From Misgurnus anguillicaudatus (taxonomy: Eukaryota > Chordata > Actinopteri > Cypriniformes > Cobitidae): a stretch of DNA of 64,000 bases. Shown here in pieces: positions 21,820 to 64,000 of the stretch; within the stretch, counting starts at the first letter, position 1; each line of letters begins with the position of its first letter. Position numbers and translations under genes: made by a program. The DNA is taken from assembly GCF_027580225.2 (NCBI RefSeq), contig NC_073353.2, positions 39,300,001-39,364,000 on the forward strand, given 5' to 3'. The notes under the pieces were generated by a model. It searched no databases and was not told where the DNA came from. It saw nothing but the letters and a program-made list of their open reading frames with translations.

Positions 21820-22801
21820 TAGCCTGGCTCCGCCCTCCTACGTGCTTCCGCTTAATTTTCATTTCGTTTCAGTACTACGTCTGGGTCTGCTCTGTAGAGT
21901 TTGGTTTTCTCCTGCAAAAATCTGCAGGACCAATCAGCGAACAGATGGGGGTGGCTAAGAAGGATGACTTTGAGGTTGTGCGTGGGTTTGAGATGTAGTT
22001 CAGTAATAGCAGCGGAGAAAGACGTGAGAAAATCTATTCGGTCCGTTGTTGCAAAACTGCCGAATATACAGAAGTTAAAGCCGGAGCAAGAACCAGGTTT
22101 GCTAAGTTTTGTTTGTCTGATTATTCGTACTTGTTTTTTCCGGCTGGTTTCGGTCCAAGATATACATCACGACCAAACGTTAGCAATTGGTTATGGCAGA
22201 CTCAGAGTGACTCTGGGCAGATCCAATAGTTTTAAACTTCTCCTCCTTAACGGAAGTAACGCTTTGCAATGTAGCGTGGCCAGACTCTCTGTACCAGTGG
22301 CGGCTGGTGACTTCTTATTTTGAAGCTCACGATGCAAAGTTCGTCACAACATGTATGTAGCTTGTCATGTGTGTGGTTCGTCATTTCAAAATATGTGTTC
22401 TGCGCTTTGAGAGATCGTGTGTGCATCACGTGTCATGCCAAAATAAGTGCCTGCTGCCTTGAACTTGAACTTGAAAGGAGACGCTCGCGTGTGCCAGATA
22501 TTCGCACAATCTCATGCGTAATCAGAGTTACTGTTAAGGGAGTGTCTTGCGTGTTGCGTCGAGCGTCTCTTTTATCATAAACGGTTTTGACGCATCTCCA
22601 GCGGGCACTTGTTTTGGCAGGACATGTGATGCACACAGGATCTCTCCACACACATGAGACATGTTTTGGAAAAGGGAACCACACACGTGACAATCCGAAC
22701 AGTTATTATGAATTAGCGCATCCTCGGAAGTGCAGTCACGAGCCGCCACTGCTCTGTACAAATAAAAAATGAATGTACGAGAGTCTGGTTGGACCAGGCT
22801 A
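21820..22801. mobile_element. TAGCCTGG...CCAGGCTA element with 9-bp TSD (helicase-fragment family)
   Basis: The ends TAGCCTGG and CCAGGCTA are complements. The exact 9-bp duplication CCCTGAAAA lies at 21811-21819 and 22802-22810. Inside, a frame near 22050-22110 reads NIQKLKPEQEPGLLSFV, resembling the start of a RecQ/DEAD-type helicase domain. The element interrupts the Harbinger transposase and itself contains a hAT MITE. A 9-bp duplication is usual for Mutator-like elements, but no such transposase is seen. Confidence 0.75.
22295..22751. mobile_element. hAT MITE, CAGTGGCGGCTGG ends, perfect TSD
   Basis: CAGTGGCGGCT and AGCCGCCACTG are exact inverted ends. The 8-bp duplication CTCTGTAC at 22287-22294 and 22752-22759 is exact. 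A truncated relative starts at 35926, and a 40-bp related fragment lies near 48640. Confidence 0.93.
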
Positions 22802-22851
22802 CCCTGAAAATACTTCAGGTCAAAGAAAAAGGGATGAACTTAATTTTTTTT

Positions 22852-23400
22852 ATTTAAATTTTTTGTGGGGGATGATTAAAGTTTCTGTTTAACTCATTCT
22901 TATTGTGTACCCCTAAGTTTTCTGCATTTTTTGTTTCATAACAGAATGGAAGTAAAATAATGAATAAAAAGCCACAAAGGTGAGGTCATCAATATTGCAT
23001 TTATGTCTCTCAGCATATATACACTGTACATCATGCAATTAAACTAACAAAATAAAACCTAAACATCAGCAGAATGTAGCAAAAGGAGAAAACACAAGTT
23101 ACTATTTATTTGTCAAAGCAAAAACAAAATCTTTTAAGATGTTGTTACGTTCACTTGTTACTTCCACTGCTCATTTCTGCAGGCTCATGAGTTCTGACAT
23201 CTGCCTACTCTGCTCACTGACATACATGAATACTAATGTGAGACCATCACAGAGTGATTTAATTAAAACCTACAATAAACATCAATAATGTTTACATAAT
23301 AATATTTTTAAGTTTTTGTGTTACTTCAGGTTGATGTGGCACAAAAAATGAACATCGAAAAGTTAATCAGCAGCAAAAGATGACATGACCAGGACCAGCT
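22852..23400. other. non-coding Harbinger-flank DNA
   Basis: AT-rich sequence between the transposase remains and the minus-strand Myb-like frame. No gene or terminal repeat is seen. Confidence 0.4.
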
Positions 23401-23796
23401 TCACACTGGGATCATCAGCCAGGAGGTCCTCCATTGATGAGAAAAAGACCCAGCTGCTGGCACCATGCCCAGTCTTGTTCTATAACTGTCCACTATTGTT
23501 TTGTATCTATTAAGAGAAACCCAGACATAGCAAATGTCTTTAAGTGGCAATTTACCCAAAATAATGCAAATGCCAGTATCAAAACAAACCTGTGCTTTAA
23601 CTGCCTGAATTATTATCACATGTCTCTGCTCCAAAGTCATATAGCCTAATTTTGCCTGCATTTGTCCAGACACCTTTTTCCACACTTCTACTTTCTTTAA
23701 TACAGAAGATTGAAAATCTTCAGCCATTTGCTTTGCCAGAGAAATTAAAAGCAATGTTGCATTGTGCGTCCATGGCTTTGAATCTAAAGCACACAT
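23401..23796 (-). pseudogene. Myb/SANT-like accessory gene fragment of Harbinger type
   Basis: The minus-strand frame reads WTHNATLLLISLAKQMAEDF, KKVEVWKKVSGQMQAKLGYM, TLEQ, and after a shift KDICYVWVSLNRYKTIVDSY. This is the trihelix Myb/SANT-like domain often encoded convergently with Harbinger transposases, where it helps bind the element ends. It is frame-disturbed in the middle and truncated at the C-terminus. Confidence 0.65.
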
Positions 23797-23969
23797 TTAA
23801 AGTCACAGACAATTTATTATTGGAAAAACTGTGCAAGGAATTAACTTAATGTACCTTTTGGCACAGATACCTACTTTGGAGCACAGGCAGGAGATGATCC
23901 AGCAACAGACAAATTAAGTTGTGTAGGATCTGGAGCCAATTTCTGTGGTGCAGGGACCATCATATGTCT
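23707..23969. repeat. direct repeat X, copy 1
   Basis: It runs from AGATTGAAAATCTTCAGCC to GGGACCATCATATGT and covers the N-terminal coding part of the Myb-like fragment. A near-identical copy lies at 25893-26149 in the same orientation, and part of it recurs inverted at 26356-26466. Confidence 0.85.
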
Positions 23970-24087
23970 TCTACTTTCACACTTCTACTTTTCTACGTTT
24001 TCTGTTTACACTTCTGGCCCTTGTGGTCTATATGACCCCAAAATTGAAAGCATAATTGTAAGAAAAATATACATTTTCAATAATACA

Positions 24088-25666
<1,579 letters not shown>

Positions 25667-25892
25667 TATATATATATTTGTTCACTTCTCATCTATACAA
25701 TAAAGCTGTGTTTTGAGAGATTTGAAGTAGTTTTGTACCGGTTTACCACTAAAATCCTCAACTACACAATTGGCTTTCCTGAAAAATATCACATTTTTAT
25801 GAAAATTCACATAAATCATTATCTAAATTTGATTTCAATTGTTTTTAGATATTGTTATAGGTGTGAGGTGTTGAATTCAGTCATCGTTTTAG

Positions 25893-26149
25893 ATTGAAAA
25901 TCTTCAGCCATTTGTTTTGCCAGAGAAATTAAAAGCAATGCTGCATTTTGTGTCCATGGCTTTGAATCTAAAGCACACATTTAAAGTCACAGACAATATA
26001 TTATTGGAAAAACTGTGCAAGGAATTAACTTAATGTACCTTTTGGCACAGATACCACTTTGGAGCACAGGCAGGAGATGATCCAGCAACAGACAAATTAA
26101 GTTGTGTTGGATCTGGAGCCAATTTCTGTGGTGCAGGGACCATCATATG
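25893..26149. repeat. direct repeat X, copy 2
   Basis: It repeats 23707-23969 with few changes. Together the two copies enclose the piggyBac-like copy with its Tc1 insertion. This copy also forms the left arm of the palindrome centred at 26250. Confidence 0.85.
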
Positions 26150-26150
26150 T

Positions 26151-26355
26151 GCACTGTCAGAAAAAAAGATTTAAAATTGTACTTTTTCTGTGACTGGGGT
26201 GGTACCCTCAAAGGTTCAGTTTTGTACCTTTTTTGGGTATACAACATATTGAAATGTTGTATCTTTTGGGGTACAATATTATACCTTAAGGACCTATTGG
26301 GTACCACCCCAGTGACAGAAAAAGAAAAAATGTAAACCTTTTTTTCTGACAGTGC
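26151..26355. mobile_element. palindromic MITE, GCACTGTCAGAAAAAAAG ends
   Basis: GCACTGTCAGAAAAAAAG is mirrored by TTTTTTTCTGACAGTGC. Inner blocks GGGGTGGTACCCTCAAAGG and TTGGGTACCACCCCAGTGAC also mirror. A related element with TACACTGTC ends lies at 39248-40653. It sits exactly at the centre of a larger palindrome. Confidence 0.85.
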
Positions 26356-26466
26356 ACAGATGATGGCCCCTGCACCATAGAAATTGGCTCCAGAGGCTAC
26401 ACCACTTCATTTGTCTGTTGCTGGACCATCACCTGCCTGTGCTCCAAAGTGGGCATTTGATACCAT
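26356..26466. repeat. inverted partial copy of repeat X
   Basis: ATGATGGCCCCTGCACCATA, AAATTGGCTCCAGA, TTTGTCTGTTGCTGGACCAT and CACCTGCCTGTGCTCCAAAG are complements of the end of copy 2 (26040-26149). Confidence 0.85.
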
Positions 26467-27181
26467 AAATCATGACGATTTATGGTGATTTTATTTCTGT
26501 CACACCATTGCCTACAATGACGCTGATGCAGGGCTCCCCTGTTTCAAGATGGCGGCTCTATTTGACGCATTTGTTACAATGAACTGACGTAGCCAATGCG
26601 ACATCTAGTGTACATATCTATGATATGCTAGTTAATGCTATATGCTAGCATTTAGACTGAAGTTACCATTGACATGTTACCATTTCAGTTATGTGGTATA
26701 TAGTATATTTTGCTGGTCTATATTGAAAAAACTCAGAAACATCCATTAACAATCTCCAAACAATTGGTTATTCCTCAAAATCTGTCTCTTCATCTGATAC
26801 AGACTCAAACATAAGATCTGTTTACACACACAGAGAGCTACTGAAGGAGCTGCTCTGAGAAACAGCCAATCAGAGCAGAGCTCAACATTATTATTCATGA
26901 CCCTTCAAATAAAGTAATAATAGACCAGTTCATTCTAAAGGCAAATCCTAGGGTTGTAAATGGACATGTAAAAACATTTTTCACTTACAGTTTTTCTCAT
27001 TTGCTTAAACACATTTCTTGAAACTATGCCTCATATTCTCAAAACTGTAAACACAATTCCAAAACGACTCACAGAATTCTCCAAACATTATATTTTCAGG
27101 TCAAAATAAGGCTCTACACTCAAAACCATTCACTCTTACTGAAAAACCAAACTTTTCCCTCAGACATCACACATAAGCTTT

Positions 27182-27225
<44 letters not shown>

Positions 27226-27960
27226 AACATAGTCTTAGGGTGTTTTCACATCTGTAATTCGGTTCATTTGGTCTGGACCAAAAGCAAAAAATGATACATT
27301 GTATCTTTTTTAGCAGATTTGGTTGGATTTCAGGACGCAAGATCGCTGAAGAACGCATATTGAGAAACAGATACTGTTTAATTGTGCGCTCCCACAGCAA
27401 CGTGATGCTCTTGACATTCATTCATCAGCGTGAATAGCTCATATATGTAAAATGCATGCGTGATCACTGAACTAAGTTTTTTTTCTTGTTTAAGTGAACA
27501 TATACAGCTGGATGTTATTTAGTATATCAAAACTTAAAGCAGTCTGTCTTGGGTCTTAAAGTGACAGTAGCCTGCTGCTTTCTGTGTCAGAAATGTGTTG
27601 ATTTCATAATCAATATATTTACATTTAATACAGATGCCTGAACATTAAAACAAGATTTTAGTATTTGTATTTGTCATGTTCTGAATATAAAGTAGTTTAA
27701 AACCATTATTAACTGTCTGGTTTTTACCATTTTCATTCAGGAGCAAAAATCTGCCTTTTAATTTGACAGGAATAAAGATTTGTTATTTATCATGATAATT
27801 ATCGATATCGACTGATATAGAAAACATTTCTTGATTTTTTTTTTTTTTTGCCATATCGCCCAGCCCTAGTTGGTCTATGTACTGATATGTGATTCAATCA
27901 GGGTCTGATAACTCGGTGTGTATTGTAAGTGAATGATGGTCATTACTTTAGTCCACAGAA
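26467..27960. other. intergenic DNA with repeat fragments
   Basis: 26470-26635 matches the MITE right half at 54990-55132. 26998 onward begins with CAGTTTTTCTCATTTGC, a left end of the TA-flanked family at 31438 and 36473. (CA)n covers 27184-27222. GTGTTTTCACATCTGTAATT at 27240 resembles another MITE end. No gene is seen. Confidence 0.5.
27184..27222. repeat. (CA)n microsatellite
   Basis: A CA dinucleotide run of about 39 bp. Confidence 0.95.
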
Positions 27961-28059
27961 ATGCTGTGCTCATCAGATGAGAAAGTTCACCCAACAAACA
28001 TCAACAATTTCAAGCTTGGAAGTCATCAACTAAACAGTATGCTGGTAGACATTGAGAAG
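27961..28059 (+). CDS. possible orphan or 5' exon upstream of TRPM2
   Basis: An AG acceptor (TTTAGTCCACAG) precedes, and a good donor (GAGAAG then GTAAGA) follows. One frame from an ATG just inside is open for 33 codons (MLCSSDEKVHPTNINNFKLG and SHQLNSMLVDIEK). It cannot be joined in frame to the TRPM2 start exon at 30081, so if real it is a non-coding 5' exon, an alternative exon or part of an unrecognised transcript. Confidence 0.25.
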
Positions 28060-28211
28060 GTAAGACGTATATATGAATAGAGTAAAAATAGATCTATAAT
28101 CATATTTTTACATGCAGGTGAAATAATATTCATATTAAGAAGAGACTGCATGGGCTGATTATTTATTAATCTTCATCTTACAATATTTCTGTGGTCTTTC
28201 TACAGAATAAA

Positions 28212-28790
28212 CAGAGGTGTAAAAAGTACTCAAAAATGTTACTCAAGTGAAAGTACAAGTACTGAGTGTAAATTTTACTTAATTAAAAGTAAAAGTATCT
28301 GGCCAAAATTATACTTGATACAAAATATGGACAGCAAATCTGTCAAATTAGATATGCAGCAAAATCAGATTTGGACTGACAGTGTGAACAAGGTCTTCGT
28401 CTTGATAAAGAGGCTGCAAATAGCAGGGAACGTGTCACACGGGAACACATTTCATGTGTTGACGGTTTCAAAGAAGCAAAAAATCTTCATCATCAGATAA
28501 ACTGTTGGCAAATTCATGTGGTCCAAAGGATCCAGAATGAATAACATTTAAATTAAACTGGCCATCAGCACAATTCAATTGTTTTGGTAAGAGCAAGCGA
28601 AAATAGAATGAATTGATCTCTAAAAAATAAGTACTTTTAGACTGTAAATAAAATTGTAAGGAGTAAAAAGCCCTTTTTTAAGTAATTAAGTAAAAGTATT
28701 GATTTTTAATTGTACTCAAGTAAAGTAAAAATCTCCCAAAATAAAACTTAAGTACAGTAATCAAGTAAAATTACTCAAGTACTTTACATA
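28212..28790. mobile_element. hAT MITE (CAGAGGTGTAAAAAGTACTC), right end shortened
   Basis: The left end CAGAGGTGTAAAAAGTACTC and the right-side mirror ATTACTCAAGTACTTTACA match the complete relative at 50533-51473. Imperfect 8-bp flanks (AGAATAAA, AAAATAAA) support the borders. Confidence 0.7.
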
Positions 28791-29560
28791 AAATAAATAA
28801 TTAAAGGTAGGGTAACAGATTTGATCCTGAAACATTTTTAGTTATGCTGGTTAAAAGTCTCCTCACATCCTGATAGCAATCACTATGTTAAGTTGTTTAA
28901 ATGTATTTGTAGAAATGTATGTCATCTGTGAAAGGCGTAGGACCAAAAAATGTTCAACCAATCATAGATCTCGGTCCGAACGGACGTTTCTTTTTTGTCC
29001 CTCATACGTAAGCGTAATTTGAATGCCCCCCGCGTATCGAGTCCAAAAACCCAAATGAACATCGGTAACTTTACTGCTTTACCACGAGATGCAAACAGCT
29101 GCAGGAGGCAAAGGGTCTGAAAGGGTCGTTGCACTGTTTATTTTGGTAAGGTAGGTACGAGATATGTTTGTATTGAGATGGATTCAGATATTCTACTTTG
29201 ATGAAACATTGTGTTGCTTATGAAATTTGTGTTCGTTTATGGATTAGCGTAACGATATAGTAACTACGTCTACACAAGCGAACGTGTGCTTAAATTAATT
29301 CTGATGTAAACCAGTTGTTTGGTTATTTTGGAAGTGTTATTCACTTTGTACTGCAAAGTTTTCTCACTGCTGAATGAGACATGAGATGTGACCGTTTGAT
29401 CTGTGCGTGTTTATGTGTTTTGAAACAAGCGTGACTTTGGATGGCGATTTGACTTGAGGGTGGGATTATGATTTCATTGCTAGGCGGCTACCGTTAGCAT
29501 TTTTCAAAATGTGTTACCCTTCTTTTAAGTTTTTTTTTTTTTGTAATTGTAATTTTATAC
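28791..29560. other. upstream region of the first TRPM2 coding exon
   Basis: No repeat border or exon is recognised. This stretch and 29786-30080 could hold promoter or 5' UTR sequence of TRPM2. A TATATA word lies at 30054-30060, about 20 bp before the ATG, too close to serve as a promoter for that start. Confidence 0.3.
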
Positions 29561-29785
29561 GATGGAACTTAATTTCCCAGAATGCTTTACTTCAACCAAG
29601 TATTTTAAATGGTTGCCAAACAATTTTCCAAAGTAACTTTCCTAACACAATGTATTTCTGTTGTGTGACTGTGGAATTTCCAATTGCAATTCAACTTCCT
29701 GTAGGGCGGAGTCAATTCAATTCAAATTCCAATTCATGAATTGAATGGAGGCCAATTCAGAAATTCTGAATTGTGCACAAGCCTG
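29561..29785. repeat. inverted repeat arm, left of TRPM2 start exon
   Basis: From GATGGAACTT to CACAAGCCTG, this arm is the complement of 30238-30465 with few mismatches. Shared blocks include CCAGAATGCTTTACTTCAAC, GGTTGCCAAACAATTTTCC and AATTCAGAAATTCTGAATTG. Confidence 0.9.
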
Positions 29786-30080
29786 CCCAAAATGTGTTTA
29801 GGCTACTATTTTTGATATGGTAATAAAGTATACAGTAGGCATCTGAGTGCATTTAAAATAATGGGACATCACAAATCTAATTTCGACTACAATTTAGAGA
29901 TGATAGTATATGAAGTGGGATGCAGGGTCAGATTCTCTCTGTCTTGCTCTTATCATTTGTAAATGACATCACTCTCCTCATTTAAATGACTGCACTATGT
30001 GGATTGTCCTGTCCTGCAGTCTCCTCCCCTCCCTCTCTTTTTCATTCACCTCTATATATTCTTCACTTACACTGAGTCTG

Positions 30081-61053
<30,973 letters not shown>

Positions 61054-61189
61054 GTAAAAATACTGAGACATCACTGACAAACTCTGTGTCCTCTGCTACC
61101 CTGGATAATAAACTATGTCCATTGTTTCTATAATGCTGGCTTTCTTCTTCTTACATCCAAAAACACACTTCTTTATTCATGCCATTGTT

Positions 61190-61700
61190 GAGTCTTGAAA
61201 TTAACCAAGCTATCCAGTGATGTGATGTTTGTAAGTTCTAGCATCTCCTGCTGATTGACGGGTGGGCGGGGTTTTCTGGGGGAAATGCCCATAAAAATAA
61301 GTGATACATACACGTCAGCTGGGCCCGTAATCGAAAAAAACTTTCTGAAACTTGTACGAACCCTGCCGAAGTGCATTCGGCCCAGAAATACTCTAGTTGG
61401 TGCAGTGTTTTTGGACCTTAAGAAGGCTTTTGACACTGTGAATCACCAGAAATTATTATCAAAATTATCTTTTTATAATTTTTCAGATGAGGCTATAAAA
61501 TGGATGGAGTCTTATTTAATTAATAGGAAACAGTGCATACATATTGGTAATGCTTATTCTTCATACATTGACTGTAATATCAGTGTACCCCAGGGGTCAG
61601 TGTTGGGCCCTATCTTGTTTAGCCTGTATATTAACAACTTCCCGACAGTTGTCAACAGTTGTCGACAGTTCGGCAGGAAGTCATCAAATATATAGCTTAT
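61190..61700 (+). pseudogene. non-LTR reverse transcriptase fragment
   Basis: The frame 61390-61695 has VGAVFLDLKKAFDTVNHQKL, WMESYLINRKQCIHIGNAYS and NISVPQGSVLGPILFSLYIN, the FDTVNH and PQGSVLGP blocks of LINE reverse transcriptases. It ends before the expected YADD block. The first 200 bp belong to a different repeat, so the copy is chimeric or 5'-truncated. Confidence 0.85.
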
Positions 61701-61963
61701 GTATATCCATTTAAACCCGCTAAAGTAGTAAGTGTAGCATGCTAATGGTTAGTGCTTCACATCTAAATTATGACTTAAAGTTTGAAATCTCAGAAAACCA
61801 TGCTGTTACGCATCCTCACGCTATTTTTAGTGGGTATACGGAAATCCTTGACAATTTCTAGTGGGTATACGGCGTAGTCCTGCGTATCACGTAGACTACA
61901 CCACTGCTAACCTGTGCTGTTGTGTGTTGGAGGAGCGATTGCTGTTCACTGTGAAGCAGGTAC
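61701..61963. other. intron DNA, no recognised feature
   Basis: No coding region or transposon end is seen between the LINE fragment and the next element. Confidence 0.5.
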
Positions 61964-64000
61964 TGTCACACGGTGACGATTACATGGGGTGGAACCAAAA
62001 ATTCTGACGATTGGTTCCGCCCGGAAATGGTTCCCACCCGGAGGGTGAAGTGAAAACATCGGAACTTACGCGAAACTGCCTCAAGCAAAAATCAAGCGAA
62101 TGAGATGCAGGTGTGACAGATAAACACAGCGGTCTGTGATTGGAGGAGAAAAGGAATCGAAGGAGGATAAAGAGGATCTGAAAACGGAAGGTTGGTTGCA
62201 GTTGACTTTGGTTGCGTTGTGTGGCGGTGCAGTTGGGCTGTGTATTGTGGCAGTGCAGTTGGAGCGTAGCTTTGGAGCAGTGAAGTGGATGTTTGGACAC
62301 GAATACGGAGACCGAAACAAAAGTAGTGGCTGACACGAAGACGGAGGAGAGTATGTTTGAAAGTTCTGTTGTATTTGGAAATATTGACTCACCTGTTCCG
62401 TAGATGTGAATGTGCAACAGTTGGATGCAAGCGATTGGATTTGGTGCTGCCTGCAAGGAAGCCAGCTAGTGGGGGAGCCTAAGGGACGAAGAGAGAGAAA
62501 GTGTGATCAACCACTGTAAGTACAGAGCGTATAAAAGGGATGTGTATATCAAGAGTGAAATACTTGACGTGTGTGTGAGCCCTCAGTGATTGAAATAGCG
62601 GCCCCATCGCGGAGTCGAGTGGTGGGCGAGCCGGGGACATAGCACCAATAGGAGAAAGGATCATCGCAACAGCTACATTTCCACTTTTGGCCTTCATCAC
62701 GGAAACGCCCCGCAGATTCTTCGGCCGACTCCACGACGACCCTGGCCTGACCTTATTGTTCACGAAAGTGTGTCGTGGGTGAGTCTGGATTTTACAGAGT
62801 GAGTGTGTACACATGATTGTATTGCAGTGGAGTGCTGTGTACCTGTTGTCAGGAGCCGTTATAGGTCGGAGTTGGCCGTATCCAAACGAAGAAGACGCCG
62901 TGTGGTGAGTGAAGTGCCTGTCTATTATACGCTGTTTAGCGATCCAGTGTGGAGACCAGCAAGACACTCCAGAGTCCCAGGTCTGAACAACGTATACCAC
63001 GGTGGTGACGGTGGAAAAGGGTACAGGAAATCAAGACCGTATGTGAGTACAATTCTGGGTGTTGGTATATATGCGAGTGAAGTTGCCGCATTGCTGAAGT
63101 TTAGTTGGTTACTAACTGCCTGTCACGGAGCCTCTTCAAAAGTGCGCCCCTGTCCAGAGTCCAGCAATTCCACGTATGGGAAGGAGAGAGCAGCGTTCGG
63201 CTCGACAGTGACAGCACCAATTTCCCCGGGCACACCTAAGGCCTTGAAAGGAAGACTACGCACTGACTACTCACCGTATACACCACTACTCACCACCTGT
63301 AAGAAAGAGAAAACAATCACAGTAATAGTAAAGTGTGATCTTGTGTTACAGCCCCGAGCCCTCTAAAGGACGAAAACTACGAACCAATTACCTGTAAAGT
63401 ACTTACAGTATCCACTGCTGCCAGCTACCTGCAAGTAAGAAAAGTCACCATTAACAGTGAAGTGTGATCTTGTGATACAGCCCTGAGCCCCCTAAGGGAG
63501 GAAAACGACGAATCAGTTACCTGTAAAGTACTTACCGTATCCACTGCTACCAGCTACCTGCAAGTAAGAGAAATAACAGTTAAAGGTGAAGTGTGATCTT
63601 GTGTTACAGCCCGAGCCCTCTAAAGGAGGAAAACGATGAATCAGTTCCCTGTTAAGTACTTACCGTATCCACTGCTACCAGCTACCTGAAAGTAAGAGAA
63701 ATCACAGTTAAAGGTGAAGTGTGATCTTGTGTTACAGCCCCGAGTCCACTAAAGGAGGAAAACTATGAACCAGTTACTCGCAAGCCACTACAGGAGGAGG
63801 CCCCGAATCAGTTACCCGTAAAACACGAGCCAGATACCTGAAGGATACTTACCGGATCCACCGCTGCCAGCTCACTGTAAGAGAGAGAAAGTCGCAGTCA
63901 TTCATTAAGTAACAATACTGTGTTGCAGAAGTGAACGAGGCATCGGAAAGTGCTGACCGTAGCTGCAGTCTGCTCCCCCTGAAGGTCTGCCTCCAGGACC
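61964..64000 (-). mobile_element. TGTCAC-family element 3, opposite orientation, runs past window end
   Basis: It begins TGTCACACGGTGACG and GGTGGAACCAAAAATTC, with two GGTTCC-CCCGG words, matching the complement of the right end of element 2. So the element is inverted relative to elements 1 and 2. An array of about 129-bp units lies at 63300-63760. Frames inside (such as 62803-63366) have no recognised domain. The other end and target duplication are outside the window. Confidence 0.7.
63300..63760 (-). repeat. tandem array, 4 units of about 129 bp, with splice signals
   Basis: GTGATCTTGTG(T/A)TACAGCCC recurs at about 63334, 63463, 63592 and 63721. On the minus strand each unit reads TTCTCTTACTTGCAG, a segment such as GTAGCTGGTAGCAGTGGATA, then GTAAGTACTT. 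The plus strand also has an AG after a T-rich tract and a GTAAGAG donor-like site, so direction is not certain. Confidence 0.85.

Larger units (their letters stand above)
21000..22850 (+). pseudogene. Harbinger (HARBI1-like) transposase remains
   Basis: Frames broken by several shifts encode GAIGAIDGTHIPIPAPTFHR near 21260-21320, then SQIMFLDVYTGWPGSVHNAR and VFRNCPLNG at 21364-21450, then VVIERAFGLLKGKWR near 21610 and VPVVITAACVLHNFLLREEG at 21690-21740. These are the DDE blocks of PIF/Harbinger nucleases. The second acidic residue of the usual WPGSVHD block reads N here. The 3' end is split by the element at 21820-22801. Confidence 0.85.

Noticed and set aside
62803..63366. 187-codon plus-strand frame in element 3
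   Set aside because: No recognisable domain, and it runs into the tandem array. It may be chance in a stop-poor GC-rich stretch.

Overview
This is vertebrate genomic DNA. Split coding exons with GT/AG borders, long introns, microsatellites and very dense DNA transposons point to a teleost fish. The repeat families look cyprinid (zebrafish, carp or goldfish type). No prokaryotic feature, tRNA, rRNA or CRISPR array was seen.

Two host genes lie on the + strand. (1) Positions 874-13616 hold an interleukin-1-receptor-family gene: ten exons that join in one frame into a 531-residue protein with a signal peptide, Ig-like domains, one membrane segment and a cytoplasmic TIR domain. (2) Positions 30081-61053 hold the first eleven recognisable coding exons (612 codons, in frame throughout) of the cation channel TRPM2. 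They cover the N-terminal homology region; the channel pore and any C-terminal domain lie beyond the window. The two genes are not known partners in one pathway. Human TRPM2 is on chromosome 21 and the human IL1R cluster is on 2q12. Zebrafish chromosome 9 carries material of both origins, so the pairing is plausible, but that is inference.

Layout: 1-873 upstream; 874-13616 IL1R-family gene with many MITEs in its introns; 13740-14630 a 5'-truncated LINE-2-like copy in its 3' flank; 14640-19880 a decayed BEL/Pao retrotransposon on the minus strand, split by a hAT element; 20200-23850 Harbinger-type remains; 23985-25890 a Tc1/mariner element inside a piggyBac-like copy, enclosed by direct repeats; 26030-26466 a large palindrome; 27900-34900 the first TRPM2 exons. 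TRPM2 intron 34873-49544 (14.7 kb) is a stack of nested insertions: LINE tail, IS630-like element, solo LTRs, hAT elements and two large members of an unusual element family. 49545-61053 holds the remaining TRPM2 exons, again with nested elements. 61964 to the window end is a third member of that unusual family.

Most interesting: a family of roughly 2.5-3 kb elements (41756-44415, 45090-48055, and 61964 onward) bounded by TGTCAC...TGTGACA. Each carries a different internal tandem array (about 134, 101 and 129 bp periods). In each array every unit holds a polypyrimidine tract with CAG and a GTAAGT/GTACGT donor, and these fall on the same relative strand in all three. Also notable are a helicase-fragment-bearing element family with 9-bp target duplications, transposon ends within 10-15 bp of two TRPM2 splice acceptors, inverted repeats flanking the first TRPM2 coding exon, and a 4x9-residue coding minisatellite in TRPM2.
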